From NCBI RefSeq assembly GCF_932294415.1, contig NC_065538.1, positions 15,450,830 through 15,514,829 of the forward strand: a DNA stretch of 64,000 nt, in the 5' to 3' direction. Positions 36,101 to 47,124 of this stretch are shown piece after piece. Below the pieces are notes generated by a model, which was not told the DNA's origin, ran no database searches, and was given only the letters and a program-made list of their open reading frames with translations. Position 1 is the first letter of the stretch. Each line of letters starts with the position of its first letter. Position numbers and translations under genes: made by a program. This DNA is from Quercus robur. Lineage: Eukaryota > Streptophyta > Magnoliopsida > Fagales > Fagaceae.

Positions 36101-37030
36101 ATTGAGGAGATTAATAATCTGAAGAAGCAATTGTCCAAACAGTTTGCAATGAAGGATTTGGGAGCTGCAAAGCAAATCCTTGGTATGAGAATCATTAGAG
36201 ACAAGGCTAATGGTACATTGAAGCTTTCACAGTCAGAGTATGTGAAGAAAGTTCTCAGCAGGTTCAACATGAATGAAGCTAAACCAGTGAGTACACCCTT
36301 GGGTAGTCATTTCAAACTAAGCAAAGAACAATCACCGAAGACAGAAGAAGAAAGGGACCATATGAGCAAGGTGCCCTATGCCTCAGCTATTGGCAGCTTG
36401 ATGTATGCTATGGTGTGTACAAGGCCAGACATTGCACATGCAGTGGGAGTTGTGAGCAGATTCATGAGTAGGCCTGGAAAGCAGCATTGGGAGGCAGTCA
36501 AGTGGATTCTGAGATATCTGAAGGGTTCATCAGATACATGTCTTTGCTTCACAGGTGCAAGTTTGAAACTGCAGGGTTATGTAGATGCTGATTTTGGTGG
36601 TGATATTGATAGTAGAAAGAGTACTACTGGGTTTGTTTTTACTCTGGGTGGTACAGCTATATCATGGGCTTCAAATCTACAGAAGATTGTTACTTTGTCT
36701 AGTACAGAAGCTGAGTATGTTGCAGCAACTGAAGCTGGAAAGGAGATGATTTGGCTACATAGTTTCTTAGAAGAATTGGGTAAGAAGCAGGAGATGGGCA
36801 TTCTACACAGTGACAGTCAGAGTGCAATCTTTCTTGCCAAGAATTCGGCTTTTCATTCAAAGTCGAAGCACATACAGACAAAATACCACTTTATCCGTTA
36901 CCTTGTTGAAGATAAACTGGTAATACTTGAGAAGATTTGTGGATCTAAGAACCCGGCAGACATGTTGACTAAGGGTGTCACTATTGAGAAGTTGAAGCTG
37001 TGCGCAGCTTCAATTGGTCTTCTAGCTTGA
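33134..37030 (+). CDS. Copia gag-pol polyprotein
   Basis: A single frame of 1298 codons from the first ATG after the primer site. An earlier in-frame GTG at 33125 is not a likely start. Domains in order: gag with the UBN2-like FDGTDFAYWRMQIEDYL start; zinc knuckle CWNCGKTDHFRNQC (residues 239-252); protease DSGA (289-292); GAG-pre-integrase WHCRLGHMSEKG; integrase with D478, D541 and E577 (spacing of 35 between the last two) and PQQNGVAERMNRTL; reverse transcriptase with DVKTAFLHGDL and YVDD (979-982); and RNase H with YVDADFGGD, SSTEAEY, DSQSA and KHIQTKYHF. The order protease-integrase-RT-RNase H is diagnostic of Copia. No stop or frameshift interrupts it. The protein would form particles, reverse-transcribe the RNA and integrate the DNA. 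Whether it is expressed cannot be read from sequence. Confidence 0.97.
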   Translation: MAEEAGKASGIEKFDGTDFAYWRMQIEDYLYGRKLHLPLLGTKPEAMKAEEWALLDRQVLGVIRLTLSRSVAHNVVKEKTTADLMKALSGMYEKPSANNKVHLMKKLFNLKMAENASVAQHLNEFNTITNQLSSVEIDFDDEIRALIVLASLPNSWEAMRMAVSNSTGKEKLKYNDIRDLILAEEIRRRDAGETSGSSSALNLKTRGKGNNRNSNRGRSKSKNSNRNRSKSRSGQQVQCWNCGKTDHFRNQCKSPKKKNEDDSANAVTEEVQDALLLAVDSPLDDWVLDSGASFHTTPHREIIQNYVAGDFGKVYLADGSALDVVGMGDVRILLPNGSVWLLEKIRHIPDLRRNLISVGQLDDEGHAILFVGGTWKVTKGVRVLARGKKTGTLYMTSSPRDTIAVADASTDTSLWHCRLGHMSEKGIKMLLSKGKLPELKSIDFDMCESCILGKQKKVSFLKTGRTPKAGKLELVHTDLWGPSPVASLGGSRYYITFIDDSSRKVWVYFLKNKSDVFETFKKWKAMVETETGLKVKCLRSDNGGEYIDGGFSEYCAAQGIRMEKTIPGTPQQNGVAERMNRTLNERARSMRLHAGLPKTFWADAVSTAAYLINRGPSVPMEFRLPEEVWSGKEVKFSHLKVFGCVSYVHIDSDARSKLDAKSKICFFIGYGDEKFGYRFWDEQNRKIIRSRNVIFNEQVMYKDRSTVVSDVTEIDQKKSEFVNLDELTESTVQKRGEEDKENVNSQVDLSTPVVEVRRSSRNIRPSQHYSPTLNYLLLTDGGEPECYDEALQDENSSKWELAMKDEMDSLLGNQTWELTELPVGKKALYNKWVYRIKNEHDGSKRYKARLVVKGFQQKEGIDYTEIFSPVVKMSTIRLVLGMVAAENLHLEQLDVKTAFLHGDLEEDIYMIQPEGFIAQGQENLVCKLKKSLYGLKQAPRQWYKKFDSFMHRIGFKRCEADHCCYVKSFDNSYIILLLYVDDMLIAGSSIEEINNLKKQLSKQFAMKDLGAAKQILGMRIIRDKANGTLKLSQSEYVKKVLSRFNMNEAKPVSTPLGSHFKLSKEQSPKTEEERDHMSKVPYASAIGSLMYAMVCTRPDIAHAVGVVSRFMSRPGKQHWEAVKWILRYLKGSSDTCLCFTGASLKLQGYVDADFGGDIDSRKSTTGFVFTLGGTAISWASNLQKIVTLSSTEAEYVAATEAGKEMIWLHSFLEELGKKQEMGILHSDSQSAIFLAKNSAFHSKSKHIQTKYHFIRYLVEDKLVILEKICGSKNPADMLTKGVTIEKLKLCAASIGLLA

Positions 37031-37167
37031 GGACAGGAGGATGAGTTACAGGGATGAGGGATTGTGTTATGGAGGTATTGTGGCTGATGTTTGCAGCTTG
37101 TGAGCCCTTAAGGGCTAAGGTGGAGCTGATGGAGGAGTTTGCTTGTGTAGCTTGATCAATTCAAGCC

Positions 37168-37177
37168 AAGGTGGAGA
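37168..37177 (+). other. Polypurine tract of Copia element
   Basis: AAGGTGGAGA directly upstream (TT spacer) of the 3' LTR start at 37180. A second similar run, AAGGTGGAGC, occurs near 37118. Confidence 0.75.
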
Positions 37178-37179
37178 TT

Positions 37180-37280
37180 TGTTGAAGTGGGCCGTGTGTG
37201 GCTTGAATTGCCACAAGCCCACGTCCACCTTATTTGACCAAATCCTGTTTGGAATAGTAACCCACCTTTTAGCCGACTTT

Positions 37281-37324
<44 letters not shown>

Positions 37325-37668
37325 GTTTTGAGAAGTAATGTGCAGCCGTGAGATTAAAGAAAAGGAGTAATTCCAATTAACCTAGCCGCATGAGAGAAAA
37401 TAGAGAAAAGAGAGGCAGCCAACTTCTATTCTTATTTTTTCTGTGAGAGAGTGCTAAGGTGTAATTGGGATTTGGGTTTCTTGAGAGTGTTCTTATGCAC
37501 TATTGTATTTTCCCTGATAATAGTGAAATCCCTGCAACTCCGTGGACGTAGGCAAATTGCCGAACCACGTAAATATTGTCTTGTGCGTGTGATTATTTTC
37601 TTTGACATGTGTTTTCTCTATTTGTTTTGTTTCTCACAGGTTAGGAATTTTTGGTTAAATTCCCTACA
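37180..37668 (+). repeat. 3' LTR of Copia element
   Basis: 489 bp, matching 32614-33094 apart from four substitutions and a longer TA run (about 37283-37321). Confidence 0.96.
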
Positions 37669-38482
37669 AAGTAGACACAAAGCAGGAAAGCTTCAAGATT
37701 CAGTATGCCAATTTTAATTCTTGGAACAAGTTAAGAACTATCTTGCTGATGGACTAGTTCCAGTAGTCACATTGATTGTGAAAATTGAACTTGAATCATT
37801 TGATTCAGTCACACTGTCCCCCCTCCTTTGAGCTAATTCTGTTGCCAAGCACTCCTTTAGATCAATCACTACCTGACTCATGGTTGGCCTATTGAGGGGA
37901 TTTTCAGATACACAAGTCATGGATACTTCAGCAGCCTTCCAGGCAGAGTTGAGATCGAAATCTCCGTTTGGTAATCTTGGATCAACAATACTCCGAATAT
38001 CCCCATGTGCAACCATGGAATTGACCCATTGGCTTATATGAACGTTCTCAGTGCTTCTCATTATAGCGGGTCGGCCTGTGATTAACTCCATAAGAACAAC
38101 TCCAAAACTATATACATCACTTTTTGTAGTTAATTTGTTTGATCTGAAGTACCTGCAACCCCTCTCGAAAAAAACGAAAAAAAAAATTGATACCAGTTAA
38201 AACAATATTTTTGATACGGATTAAACTTCAAAAGGGTATCTTAAGATATGTTACTTTCTTCTAATTGAAATTGTCATTAAATTTATTGAAATTTTTTAAA
38301 TTTAAGATGTTAACTAGACCTATAATGGACCGTGTCTGCATGGTGAAACTAATTTTTAGAGAATTATTTATTTATTTATATATTTTATTGATTCAAGAGT
38401 TGTTTCAATATAAAATGTGAGGTTTCAAAAAGTAATCCTCAAAAGAGTGTGGTGTTAAACCATCCTAACAAACTGGTACTTA

Positions 38483-38809
<327 letters not shown>

Positions 38810-39994
38810 TTATTTTCTGCATCCGAAGCATTCAAAAGTAGTGAGTCTCAGGAACAAATTACTTTTCCCTTTCTCCAAATTTTGTTTTTACTGAATACAT
38901 ATTGTCCAAGCAATTTAATTATTACATTTTCCAATGTTTGGAACCTTTTTCACCACCATTTTTACAATTTGTTAAGGTAGCAAGTTATGATTAGAGGAAT
39001 ATCTATTTTTATGACTCTACCACTGATAACACTTCCGTTATATTCTAATCACAACAAACCACGATGTGAAAATTTTTCTCTGGACTTATTAAAATATGAC
39101 CCACAGAAAGTTAGTGATCTTCAGAAATTGAAATGTAATAACCAAAGTATGTGAAACCTATATATTTACTTGTGACCAGACCTGAAATATGGGAATGTAA
39201 GTCTCCGTTTGCCATGTACTCATAGATGAGAGCGAGATTGGGTCCTTCATTGCAATATCCAACAAAGATAGTCAAGTTTCTATGATGAACTCTTATAAGA
39301 GGTTCAACCTGTAATATAAAGTCACAAATTATTTTCACATATACGAATGAACTAAAAAAATATGGCACAAGTTTCGGTTACATGCCTCAGAGTGAAATTG
39401 CTGATACCCTTCAACTGCTGATTGGGAGATCATCTTTACAGCCACAGGATTTCCATCTACATAACCAAGATAAACTTTGCCAAACCCACCTTCACCAAGA
39501 AGTTTCGCGAAGTTGTTGGTAATCATCTGGATATCAGAGTAGGTAAATTGTCGATTCTTTGATTCTAGTTGTACATTTTGAAGGTTGGATACTTTAACTC
39601 CTGTCATTTTTCCTAAGATCGTCAAGAATCTATCTATATATAATAACAGAAGCTGAGAGAAAATGAGTTCCTAAAATTAAGGAAGTAATGACAAATAGGA
39701 AAAGTCTCTACTTAAAATTCAGACATGTGTAAGTTTAAAAAGCGATACATTATATTGTTTTCAAAATATTAATACCGTTTGGCTGTAATTTTTTATATTA
39801 ACAAAAAAAAAAAAATCTGTTAAAAGAATAAAAAAAAACGTAGAAATTTTAAAATATTTGCCGATCTCTTCAGACCACTTAACATTTTCTCTTTCTTTAA
39901 AAAAAAAAAAAAAATGCCAATATTGCGATACAGAGAAAGGGAAAAAGGGAAAAATCCTACCCTCTTCACATCAGTCTTCTTAACTTTTTTTCTC

Positions 39995-40150
39995 TCTAAA
40001 AAAAAACCCTAGCCGTACTACGATAGAGGCGATCTCTTCACATCAAACTCCGCTAGGAGGAAAAAAAAAAATTTACTTGCGCCACAGTGGAGATTCGATT
40101 GATCATCGCTATCCCCTTTTGAGTTTTCCAGGTACGTTCTTCTCTCTCTC
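39995..40150 (+). other. Captured host leader segment in Helitron B
   Basis: AACCCTAGCC, ACGATAGAGGCGATCTC, GCGCCACAGTGGAGATTCG and GAGTTTTCCAG|GTACGTTCT, then a CT-rich run. It is the same order as on the minus strand of Helitron A at 12640-12990. It looks like a non-coding first exon with splice donor; the source gene is unknown. Confidence 0.5.
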
Positions 40151-40159
40151 CCTCTCCCT

Positions 40160-40425
40160 CTCCTTCTCTGTATGAGTTTTTGTTGTTTTGATTCGGTTTT
40201 GAAACTTCTCTATGATTTCGGGATAAGTTTCCCCTGTTTCCATCAATTTACGGAATTTTCTGTGTGTGTTCATTCTACGTTTTTGGAGTGCTTTGTTGTG
40301 AAAATTGGACGAAATATACGCATCAATTCTCTGTGTTCATTTTTCCCCTTTTGGTGCTTTGTTGTGAAAATTGATTGTTCAAATTTCTGCAGGAATTTTC
40401 CTGCATAATTTCGTTTAAGAACTAT
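40160..40425 (+). repeat. Direct repeat within Helitron B, copy 1
   Basis: About 260 bp, starting CTCTGTATGAGTTTTTG and ending CGTTTAAGAACTATTG, nearly identical to 41630-41896. Helitron A has only one copy, so the duplication, or an insertion flanked by it, arose in B. Confidence 0.85.
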
Positions 40426-40427
40426 TG

Positions 40428-40733
40428 TTGTTGTTTCTGTTATGTATGTCCACGGGTTGTATTTCTGTTGCTGCATATTTTGTTTTCTGTAGAACAGGTT
40501 CAGGATTATCTGCATAATTTGTGCTTACAGGGGGTAATTGTAATATCTGTTGCTGTTTCTGTATTCTATGTCCATGGGCTGTATTTATTTTGTTGCATAT
40601 TTTGTTTTCTGCAGAACAGGTCTTTGTTCCCCTGTATTTATGCTTACAAGGTTGTTGTGTTTGTACATGTATTTCCCTTTTATCAAATAAAATTTCTATC
40701 GTTATCCCAAAAAAAAAAAAAAAAAAAAAAAAA
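40428..40733 (+). repeat. Short tandem repeat and retroposon-like tail
   Basis: Two ~112-bp tandem units (TTGTTGTTTCTG...ATATTTTGTTTTCTG.AGAACAGG) are followed by AATAAAATTTCTATCG, TTATCCC and about 25 A. The ATAAAATTTCT-TATCCC-poly(A) ending resembles 3' ends of plant LINE/SINE retroposons. No coding domain is seen. Confidence 0.5.
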
Positions 40734-41629
40734 CTTCGTAAGTACTGCCAACTGCAATTTGTTGGCATCGTTTGGTTTTGGTGAACGCCTCATGGGTAGT
40801 TAGAATATCTTCTCAAACTTTCAAATGTCATTTATCTCAATTGTTAATTTAATTTTTTCCCTACCAGAAAAGTTACTGGGTTCTCTAATAGAAGAATTAC
40901 CGTTGGGTTTTCTACAATAAAATGAAAGGTATGATAGCTTAAATTTTCTTCTTTGTTTCATTGTTCAATGAAATCTCTTTTCCATTTGCAATTGCTTTGT
41001 GCAATTGCTTTGATTTAGAACAAAGATTTCCTTAACAGCAACACAAATAAGACTATGAGTGCAAAAGTTTTATGGGAAAAGAAAATCTTAAAAAAAGAGA
41101 TTTTGAGAACTTAACTGGAACTTAAAATAGATGGGTACATTCAAGGTTTTACTTTTAAGTTAGAAAACATTGGAGGAACTATTGTCGGGAGAGAGGAAGG
41201 AATTGAACAAATGGGGAGTAAAACCAAACTTCAAAACATAGATTACGACAAAGTTTATTAAGCATATGGGCCAACATCAAAATGAAGATTATCTATTATG
41301 TGACTAATTAGTGAAGGTGAGGGAAGAGTACAAAAAATTAAAATGAAAACTCACTAGGAAATGAAAGAGGAGCCAGTTGTTGGCATTTAAGGGCCTTGAC
41401 AGCCCTTCTCTTAAACTTATAGCAATTTTTTTTTTTTTTTGCTAAATTTTAGTTGACTATAGATTTAATTTTAATTCTTTTGCTCAATGTTTTCTAACTG
41501 CAGATTTTTTTTTTCTTTTCTGGATAGGATCTAACCGCAGATTGGTCATGAATAAATGTGCCATTTTATTGTGTTTGAGCTGGAATATAATCTGTTAGGA
41601 ATATAATCTTGGAATCACCTCACTTTCTC

Positions 41630-41896
41630 TCCTTCTCTGTATGAGTTTTTGTTGTTTTGATTCGGTTTTGAAACTTCTCTGTGATTTCGGGATAAGTTTC
41701 CCCTGTTTCCGTCAATTTACAGAATATTCTCTGTGTCTTCATTCTACCTTTTTGGAGTGCTTTGTTGTGAAAATTGGACGAAATATACGCATCAATTCTC
41801 TGTGTTCATTTTTCCCCTTTTGGTGCTTTGTTGTGGAAATTGATTGTTCAAATTTCTACAGGAATTTTCCTGCATAATTTCGTTTAAGAACTATTG
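41630..41896 (+). repeat. Direct repeat within Helitron B, copy 2
   Basis: Second copy of 40160-40425. It continues into sequence (GATTGATGTATGTG...) leading to the segment shared with Helitron A. Confidence 0.85.
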
Positions 41897-42187
41897 TTCG
41901 ATAAATCTGTGTGCTGTGATTGATGTATGTGAAATATTAATTCAAGTTTCGGATACTGTGGCTTGCCATATATATAATTTTATATGGGTACAAACTTGAT
42001 TCGTAAAACCTAAGGTGTTTGGGTTATAATTGATTTTGTTTTGGGTATTTGGTGTGAGATTCAATTCTGATGTATATTTGTGTTGTTGGTTAGATTGGAT
42101 TGTAAGATTTTGAAATCTGAAAGTGTAATGTATTTTTGTTGTTGTAACTTTATGGTTGCTGGTAGGTGAATTTTCATTTATAAAACA

Positions 42188-42376
42188 ATGAATGTAATTA
42201 CTATTAAATTGACAGAAATTGTTTGTAATTCATTTAGTAGATCATGTTTGGTTGGAGCACACCTCTTTTTCTTTGAGTTTCATACTGTAGAATACTTACA
42301 AAGATTGTATGTGCAGCAGCCAATGTGGCATGACCACAAAAGTGAAGCTGCAAAGGGGTATCAAACATTTGATTAA
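42188..42376 (+). other. 62-codon ORF shared by both Helitrons (copy B)
   Basis: Counterpart of 9996-10184. The upstream ~70 bp (CTGAAAGTGTAATGTATTTTTG...GGTAGGTGAATTTTCATTT) is conserved as well, so conservation is not limited to the frame. Product unknown; possibly not translated. Confidence 0.3.
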
Positions 42377-45300
42377 AATTAAAATTGTTTGTTCAATGTT
42401 GTTCAAGATAATATTTCCTAAGAACTGAATCTGTTTTCACCAAAATGTATAAATATTGTCTAAATTTGTTGGATTCTTTTTCATATGCAAAGTTTATGGT
42501 TCTTTGTTTTCTCATGGAATTAATTTAAAGCACTAAATACATACTAAAATTTAGAAGTTGGCAATTACAATTTACCTTAGGCTATTGGCTGTTTCTATTA
42601 TTTTGAATGGGTGTAAATATATACTAAGTTTACTTATTCATAAAAGTCACTGGTCATATGACATTGAACTATTATGTTTTATTTACAAAATATATTGTAA
42701 ATTTTGCTTTAAGTTTTACTGTTTGATGTGCTTTAAGTATTTATTTATATATATCCTTGGCTAATGGAAGCCAAATTCTTTACCATCATCATATTAGAAA
42801 TAGGTAATAGATTATTAAAAAGTAAAACAATCTTTCATATTTTTTGCAACTCAAACCATATTATAATGTTTGCGTCCGCTTCTTTTATAGTCTCTCTTCA
42901 TCTCTCTTCTTTTACAGATTTACGCAGTTCTCTACCAGATACGATGGTTTAGTATTTTGCAAGAAGAGATACCGAATCATATTGAAAGGTTTAGGTTAGC
43001 CTGACTTTCCTTTTGTCTCTCTCTTTTTTTTGGGTTACGTTTTTTTCATTTGATGTCTTTGGGTTTGAATTAATTTTTTCCCTGAACAATATAGTCAGAA
43101 TTGTTTTTGAAGTATTTGGTTTCAATTAAATTTTTTTTCTTCAGTAAATTGACCTGTAAAAGTATTGTCTGTCTTATTTTTCTTAAAGTTTGGAACTTCA
43201 CTTTTTAATTTTTGTTACTTGCCAAAACTTGCAAATCATCCAATCCTATTTCTTAAGATATGTGGATCAGTTTTTGGGTATTTTACTATTCAGTGTAGCT
43301 CAATGATTACGTTATGTTGGTTTTGAAGGATTTGAATTTCTATTTGTGATGATTATGTAATCATTAATTTCAGTTCTTATTTCACATCCTCAACGTTATT
43401 TTTTGTTATTTGGAATTGAATTAAAATCCGGACATTTATTCTCTTTCACTCAATGTTTTGGCCTCAAGTTATAATCTTTAATTTTCTCAAAAAAAAAAAA
43501 GTTATAATCTTTAATTATTTACACATAATATTTAACAATGCTTTTACTTGGTTCTTATTTAGAATAACATTTTCTTATTTCCTATTGGCTTTTCTTTTAT
43601 ATATGGTTGTTAGATCCATTTCTTGGGTTCTTCGTTTATCTCACTTTTCTTTTCTGATTGTCTTTACGTTTTGTAAGATGGATGGTTTAAGAACTGAATG
43701 TTTGAGTAAAATTATTTTTTAATTTTTAGTAAGTAAAATTTTTTATTTTTAATGTTAATTACTGAGTTTTTAATGTAAATTTTATTGTTATTTCCTTATT
43801 GATATATGTCTTTAATTTACTAGAATGCTTATAAGTCTTTGTTTCTTTTAATTTTTGTACTGCTCAGACTATTACACTCAATTTATTGGGAGGCTTTTTT
43901 AAATGTTGTTGTTAGCTTTATTTATTTTGTTTACCTATTTATTTTTATTGTGTGTATCTTAGTGTTAGTGTACATAGCCAATCAAAAAATAGAAATAGGA
44001 GAAACATCTGTTCAAAGACCTGAAAGAATGCCGCTCCAAATGCTTCAAAAACGTCAAAAAAGTACTAAGCAAATTGCTACAAAGAAGAAAAAAAAAATGA
44101 ACTCTATTGTATATACTACCTTACTCTACAAGTCTTTATGTATTTCATAGTATTGTTAATTATTATTTTTTTTCCTTTAGAAGAGTAAACTCAATGTACT
44201 GAATAAAGCTGACAGATTAGAACAGCGTTACTATAAAATGTAATTATATTTCACAATTTGGTATATTAGACACTGTGATGGTCCCAAAATGGTTGATTTC
44301 AAAGTGTATAAGCTGAATGAAGAATGTAGACAACAGGATTTGCTTTATTAAAATAAATAGATTTTTCCCTATTGTTCTGTTATTGTAAAGTAAAAAGTTA
44401 TGTGTGTTCAGCTACTACATCTCTATTTTTTTGGTTACTTTAATTTTTCAACTAAGTCAATATAGTGTATATAATTGTATATAAGTCAACTAAATTTTTC
44501 TTCCCATTTCTTTTCCTCTCTTCCTTTTTATTTTAAAAGAAATATAAAGATATCTAATTCTTACAACTTTATTACTTCTAATGAAACCATTTTTATAGCT
44601 ATACACAAGTTATCATTTTGATCTCTTATTTTTTTAGGAGGGTTAGTTATACAGTGAAAAACATGTCTGTTTATTTCAATTTAATTTGTCAGGATCCTTC
44701 GTAAATACCATCAAAAATAGAGTTGTAATGACTAAGAGTCTTAACAATGTATAACATATATTTAAAGCAATTACCTGTATTTTCTTATACGTATGAGATT
44801 TTAAATGATCCCGCGCATCGCGCGGGTTAAACACTAGTTTGAATAATATGTGGAGTAAATTTTTTTTTTTCTCAAATGGGAATAAGCAACTTGAATAAAC
44901 ATTTAACCTTGATTAGTAGACGCAGTGTTTGTCTTACCTTCTTGTTCTCTTATTCTTTTAAATATCCAAAAGATACCAGCTGCACCTAATAACAAGATGA
45001 AAAATCCGCCAATGGACGCAACTATTGGAACAATGATATTCTTCTTCTTCTTCTGCTCCGTTGTACATGAAATTGATGGGCATAGATTTGGATTTTCTGC
45101 CACACTAACATTAAAAAAATCATGGCATAAAAGGTAAGAATTGCAATCACCACTAATCCCTTATACACAAGGTACAAATAGGTGCGATTGTAATTTTTTA
45201 ACATGTTTCTTGTGGTGGGATAGTGATGAAAATGAAAAATGGCACAAAAAGTTTTGACAGAAAGGAGACCTTAGTAACAGTGAACCACTCTTTGATTTGT

Positions 45301-47124
45301 CAAGAAGGGCAGCTGGAAGTGAGCCACTCAGGTTGTTTCTTTCTAAGTTTCTGCAAAGGATGAGAAAATATGATCCCCTTTTCAAATAAAAGTTTTGAAA
45401 TAATTTTCCGAAATCCATATAACTTACAGGACCCTCAATGATTGCAAATTTGATAGTAAATCAGGAACTGGTCCTGTTAAGCTATTATTTGATAGATCCC
45501 TGAAATGAGCAATTCAATTAAAAATTTATTATTGTAATAATAAATGGAGATTAAATATTGGTCCTTTTTACCCTCTTACATGAAAATTAATTGATTGTGT
45601 GTGATTTCGATACTTACAAGTATTGTATCATTGTGAGATTGGATATGTAAGGATCAATTTGCCCAGCCAATCCACTTGATGACAAGTTCCTAATTAATAG
45701 AAAATTTTCAGTTATTCTGACATGATAGATTGTACTAAGACAGCTCTTTAGCTTATTTGAAGGCATATACTTACAGTGATGTGATTGTAGGAGATTCAAA
45801 AGCATTATAGGTACAGTTTAATCCATCCCACACATAGGCTGTAGGGGCACATGGATCGCCTTGCTAGTTTCTTGTTACTCCATAGATTGTCTTGATGTTC
45901 TTGATCGCATCAACTAATGTTTTGAATGCATACAAGAAATTATTAAAAATTGAGATCAAGAATATTAGGACAAACTAAAAACCTTGTTAAAGAAAAATAA
46001 TGCATTGTGAATAACTTACCATCTTGTTGGTCTGTCTGAGATTGTAAGAGCTCTACAACCGTGTAAACCTCAATGGCATTGATGAGTGGTGGAAGAGTTG
46101 ATTGTTCAATTTTATAAAGAGCAAACTCAAATTTTCCCCCTTTCAAGGCTGAAGGGCTGTATACAGTGGTTGTGTGCAGGTACTTAGGAATATAAGGTCC
46201 ACCCCATAACTCCCCATTTAGAGAAATGTTGAATACTCTAGATTCGTTTGCTTTGAGAGCTTTGATTTCAGCAATGTGGATGTAGACATGATATTGGGAT
46301 GTGTTATCAGGGGGCACCCAGTTGAATGTCATGGGTGCACTTGCGTTTATTGCTGTAGAGGCAGTATCCATGACCACTGATGGTGGTTGGAAATCATTGT
46401 GAGTTATATCCATGACCGCAGTAAGTGAAGTACTTATTGGTGTCCAACCAAACATGGCCGTAGGGGGGAACCACATGCGATCAAAAACATCATCTTTGTA
46501 CCTGACGCATATTGAATTTAAAAGTTCTTAGCAAAATCATAGTAATATAAGATGGCATGATAAATAAAAAATATGATTCACCTATATGTTTGATTGGTTA
46601 ATGAACCAAAATCAAGCCGCAGAAAGGTTGACAATGATCCGGATTCAGTGACATACGTGCCATTTTTCAATGGCCTTAGTTCTAATGCTGAAATAAACGG
46701 TACACCATTGCCGGTGTTCACCAGACAAAAATCTATATGATCTAATTTTGGTACATGTATGAGCTCCGCAAAGATGAATGTGGATTCATCGAGTAATGTC
46801 ACTGAATCCCACTTATTAGCATCAATATACAGGTCGAATCCTGGAGGTTTACTTTTTGCATCATAATTTGCATACAAGAAACTCCCTCTCTGATCAAATA
46901 TCTGGTGCCATTTGTAACACTAAGTGTGTAACAGTTTCTGATTCCTTGAGGAAAGCTTCTGACATAGTAATACTCCTGTTCAAGGCTATTTGTTTTGTAC
47001 GCTGGTGATATACTCATACTTACACCAACGTCTATGAACGTTGCATCTGATGTATAATTGATGCCTGTTGTTGGCTCAGTATAGCTAGAATTAGCTGGTA
47101 GCCCACAATCTAAGCTAATGAAAC

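Larger units (their letters stand above)
32614..37668 (+). mobile_element. Full-length young Copia retrotransposon with TSD AAGTA
   Basis: LTRs at 32614-33094 and 37180-37668 both read TGTTGAAG...CCCTACA. AAGTA precedes (32609-32613) and follows (37669-37673) the element. Primer site, one unbroken gag-pol frame and polypurine tract are all present. By hand alignment the LTRs differ at four bases (positions near 32883, 32988, 33032 and 33061 of the 5' copy) plus the length of a TA run, so the insertion is recent. It sits just past the stop codon of RLK2: the sequence after the 3' TSD (GACACAAAGCAGGAAAGC) continues the same 3' flank seen after RLK3. All parts needed for autonomous transposition are visible. 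Confidence 0.97.
39633..44837 (+). mobile_element. Helitron B, non-autonomous, inside RLK2 intron
   Basis: The 5' end TCTATATATAATAACAG (alternative start 39629) is preceded by host A. The 3' end has the hairpin CCCGCGCATCGCGCGGG, then TTAAACACTAG and host T. Both ends match Helitron A. Host sequence on both sides matches the short RLK3 intron (about 52945-53036): GATCGTCAAGA before and GAGTAAATTTTTT then CAAATGGGAA after, so the empty site is visible in the paralogue. No Rep/helicase frame exists. The interior has a captured leader-like segment, an internal duplication, and a 3' third that matches Helitron A but in a different order. Confidence 0.92.

Noticed and set aside
40375..40803. 142-codon ORF in Helitron B
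   Set aside because: Runs through tandem repeats and a poly-A tail; not retained in Helitron A.
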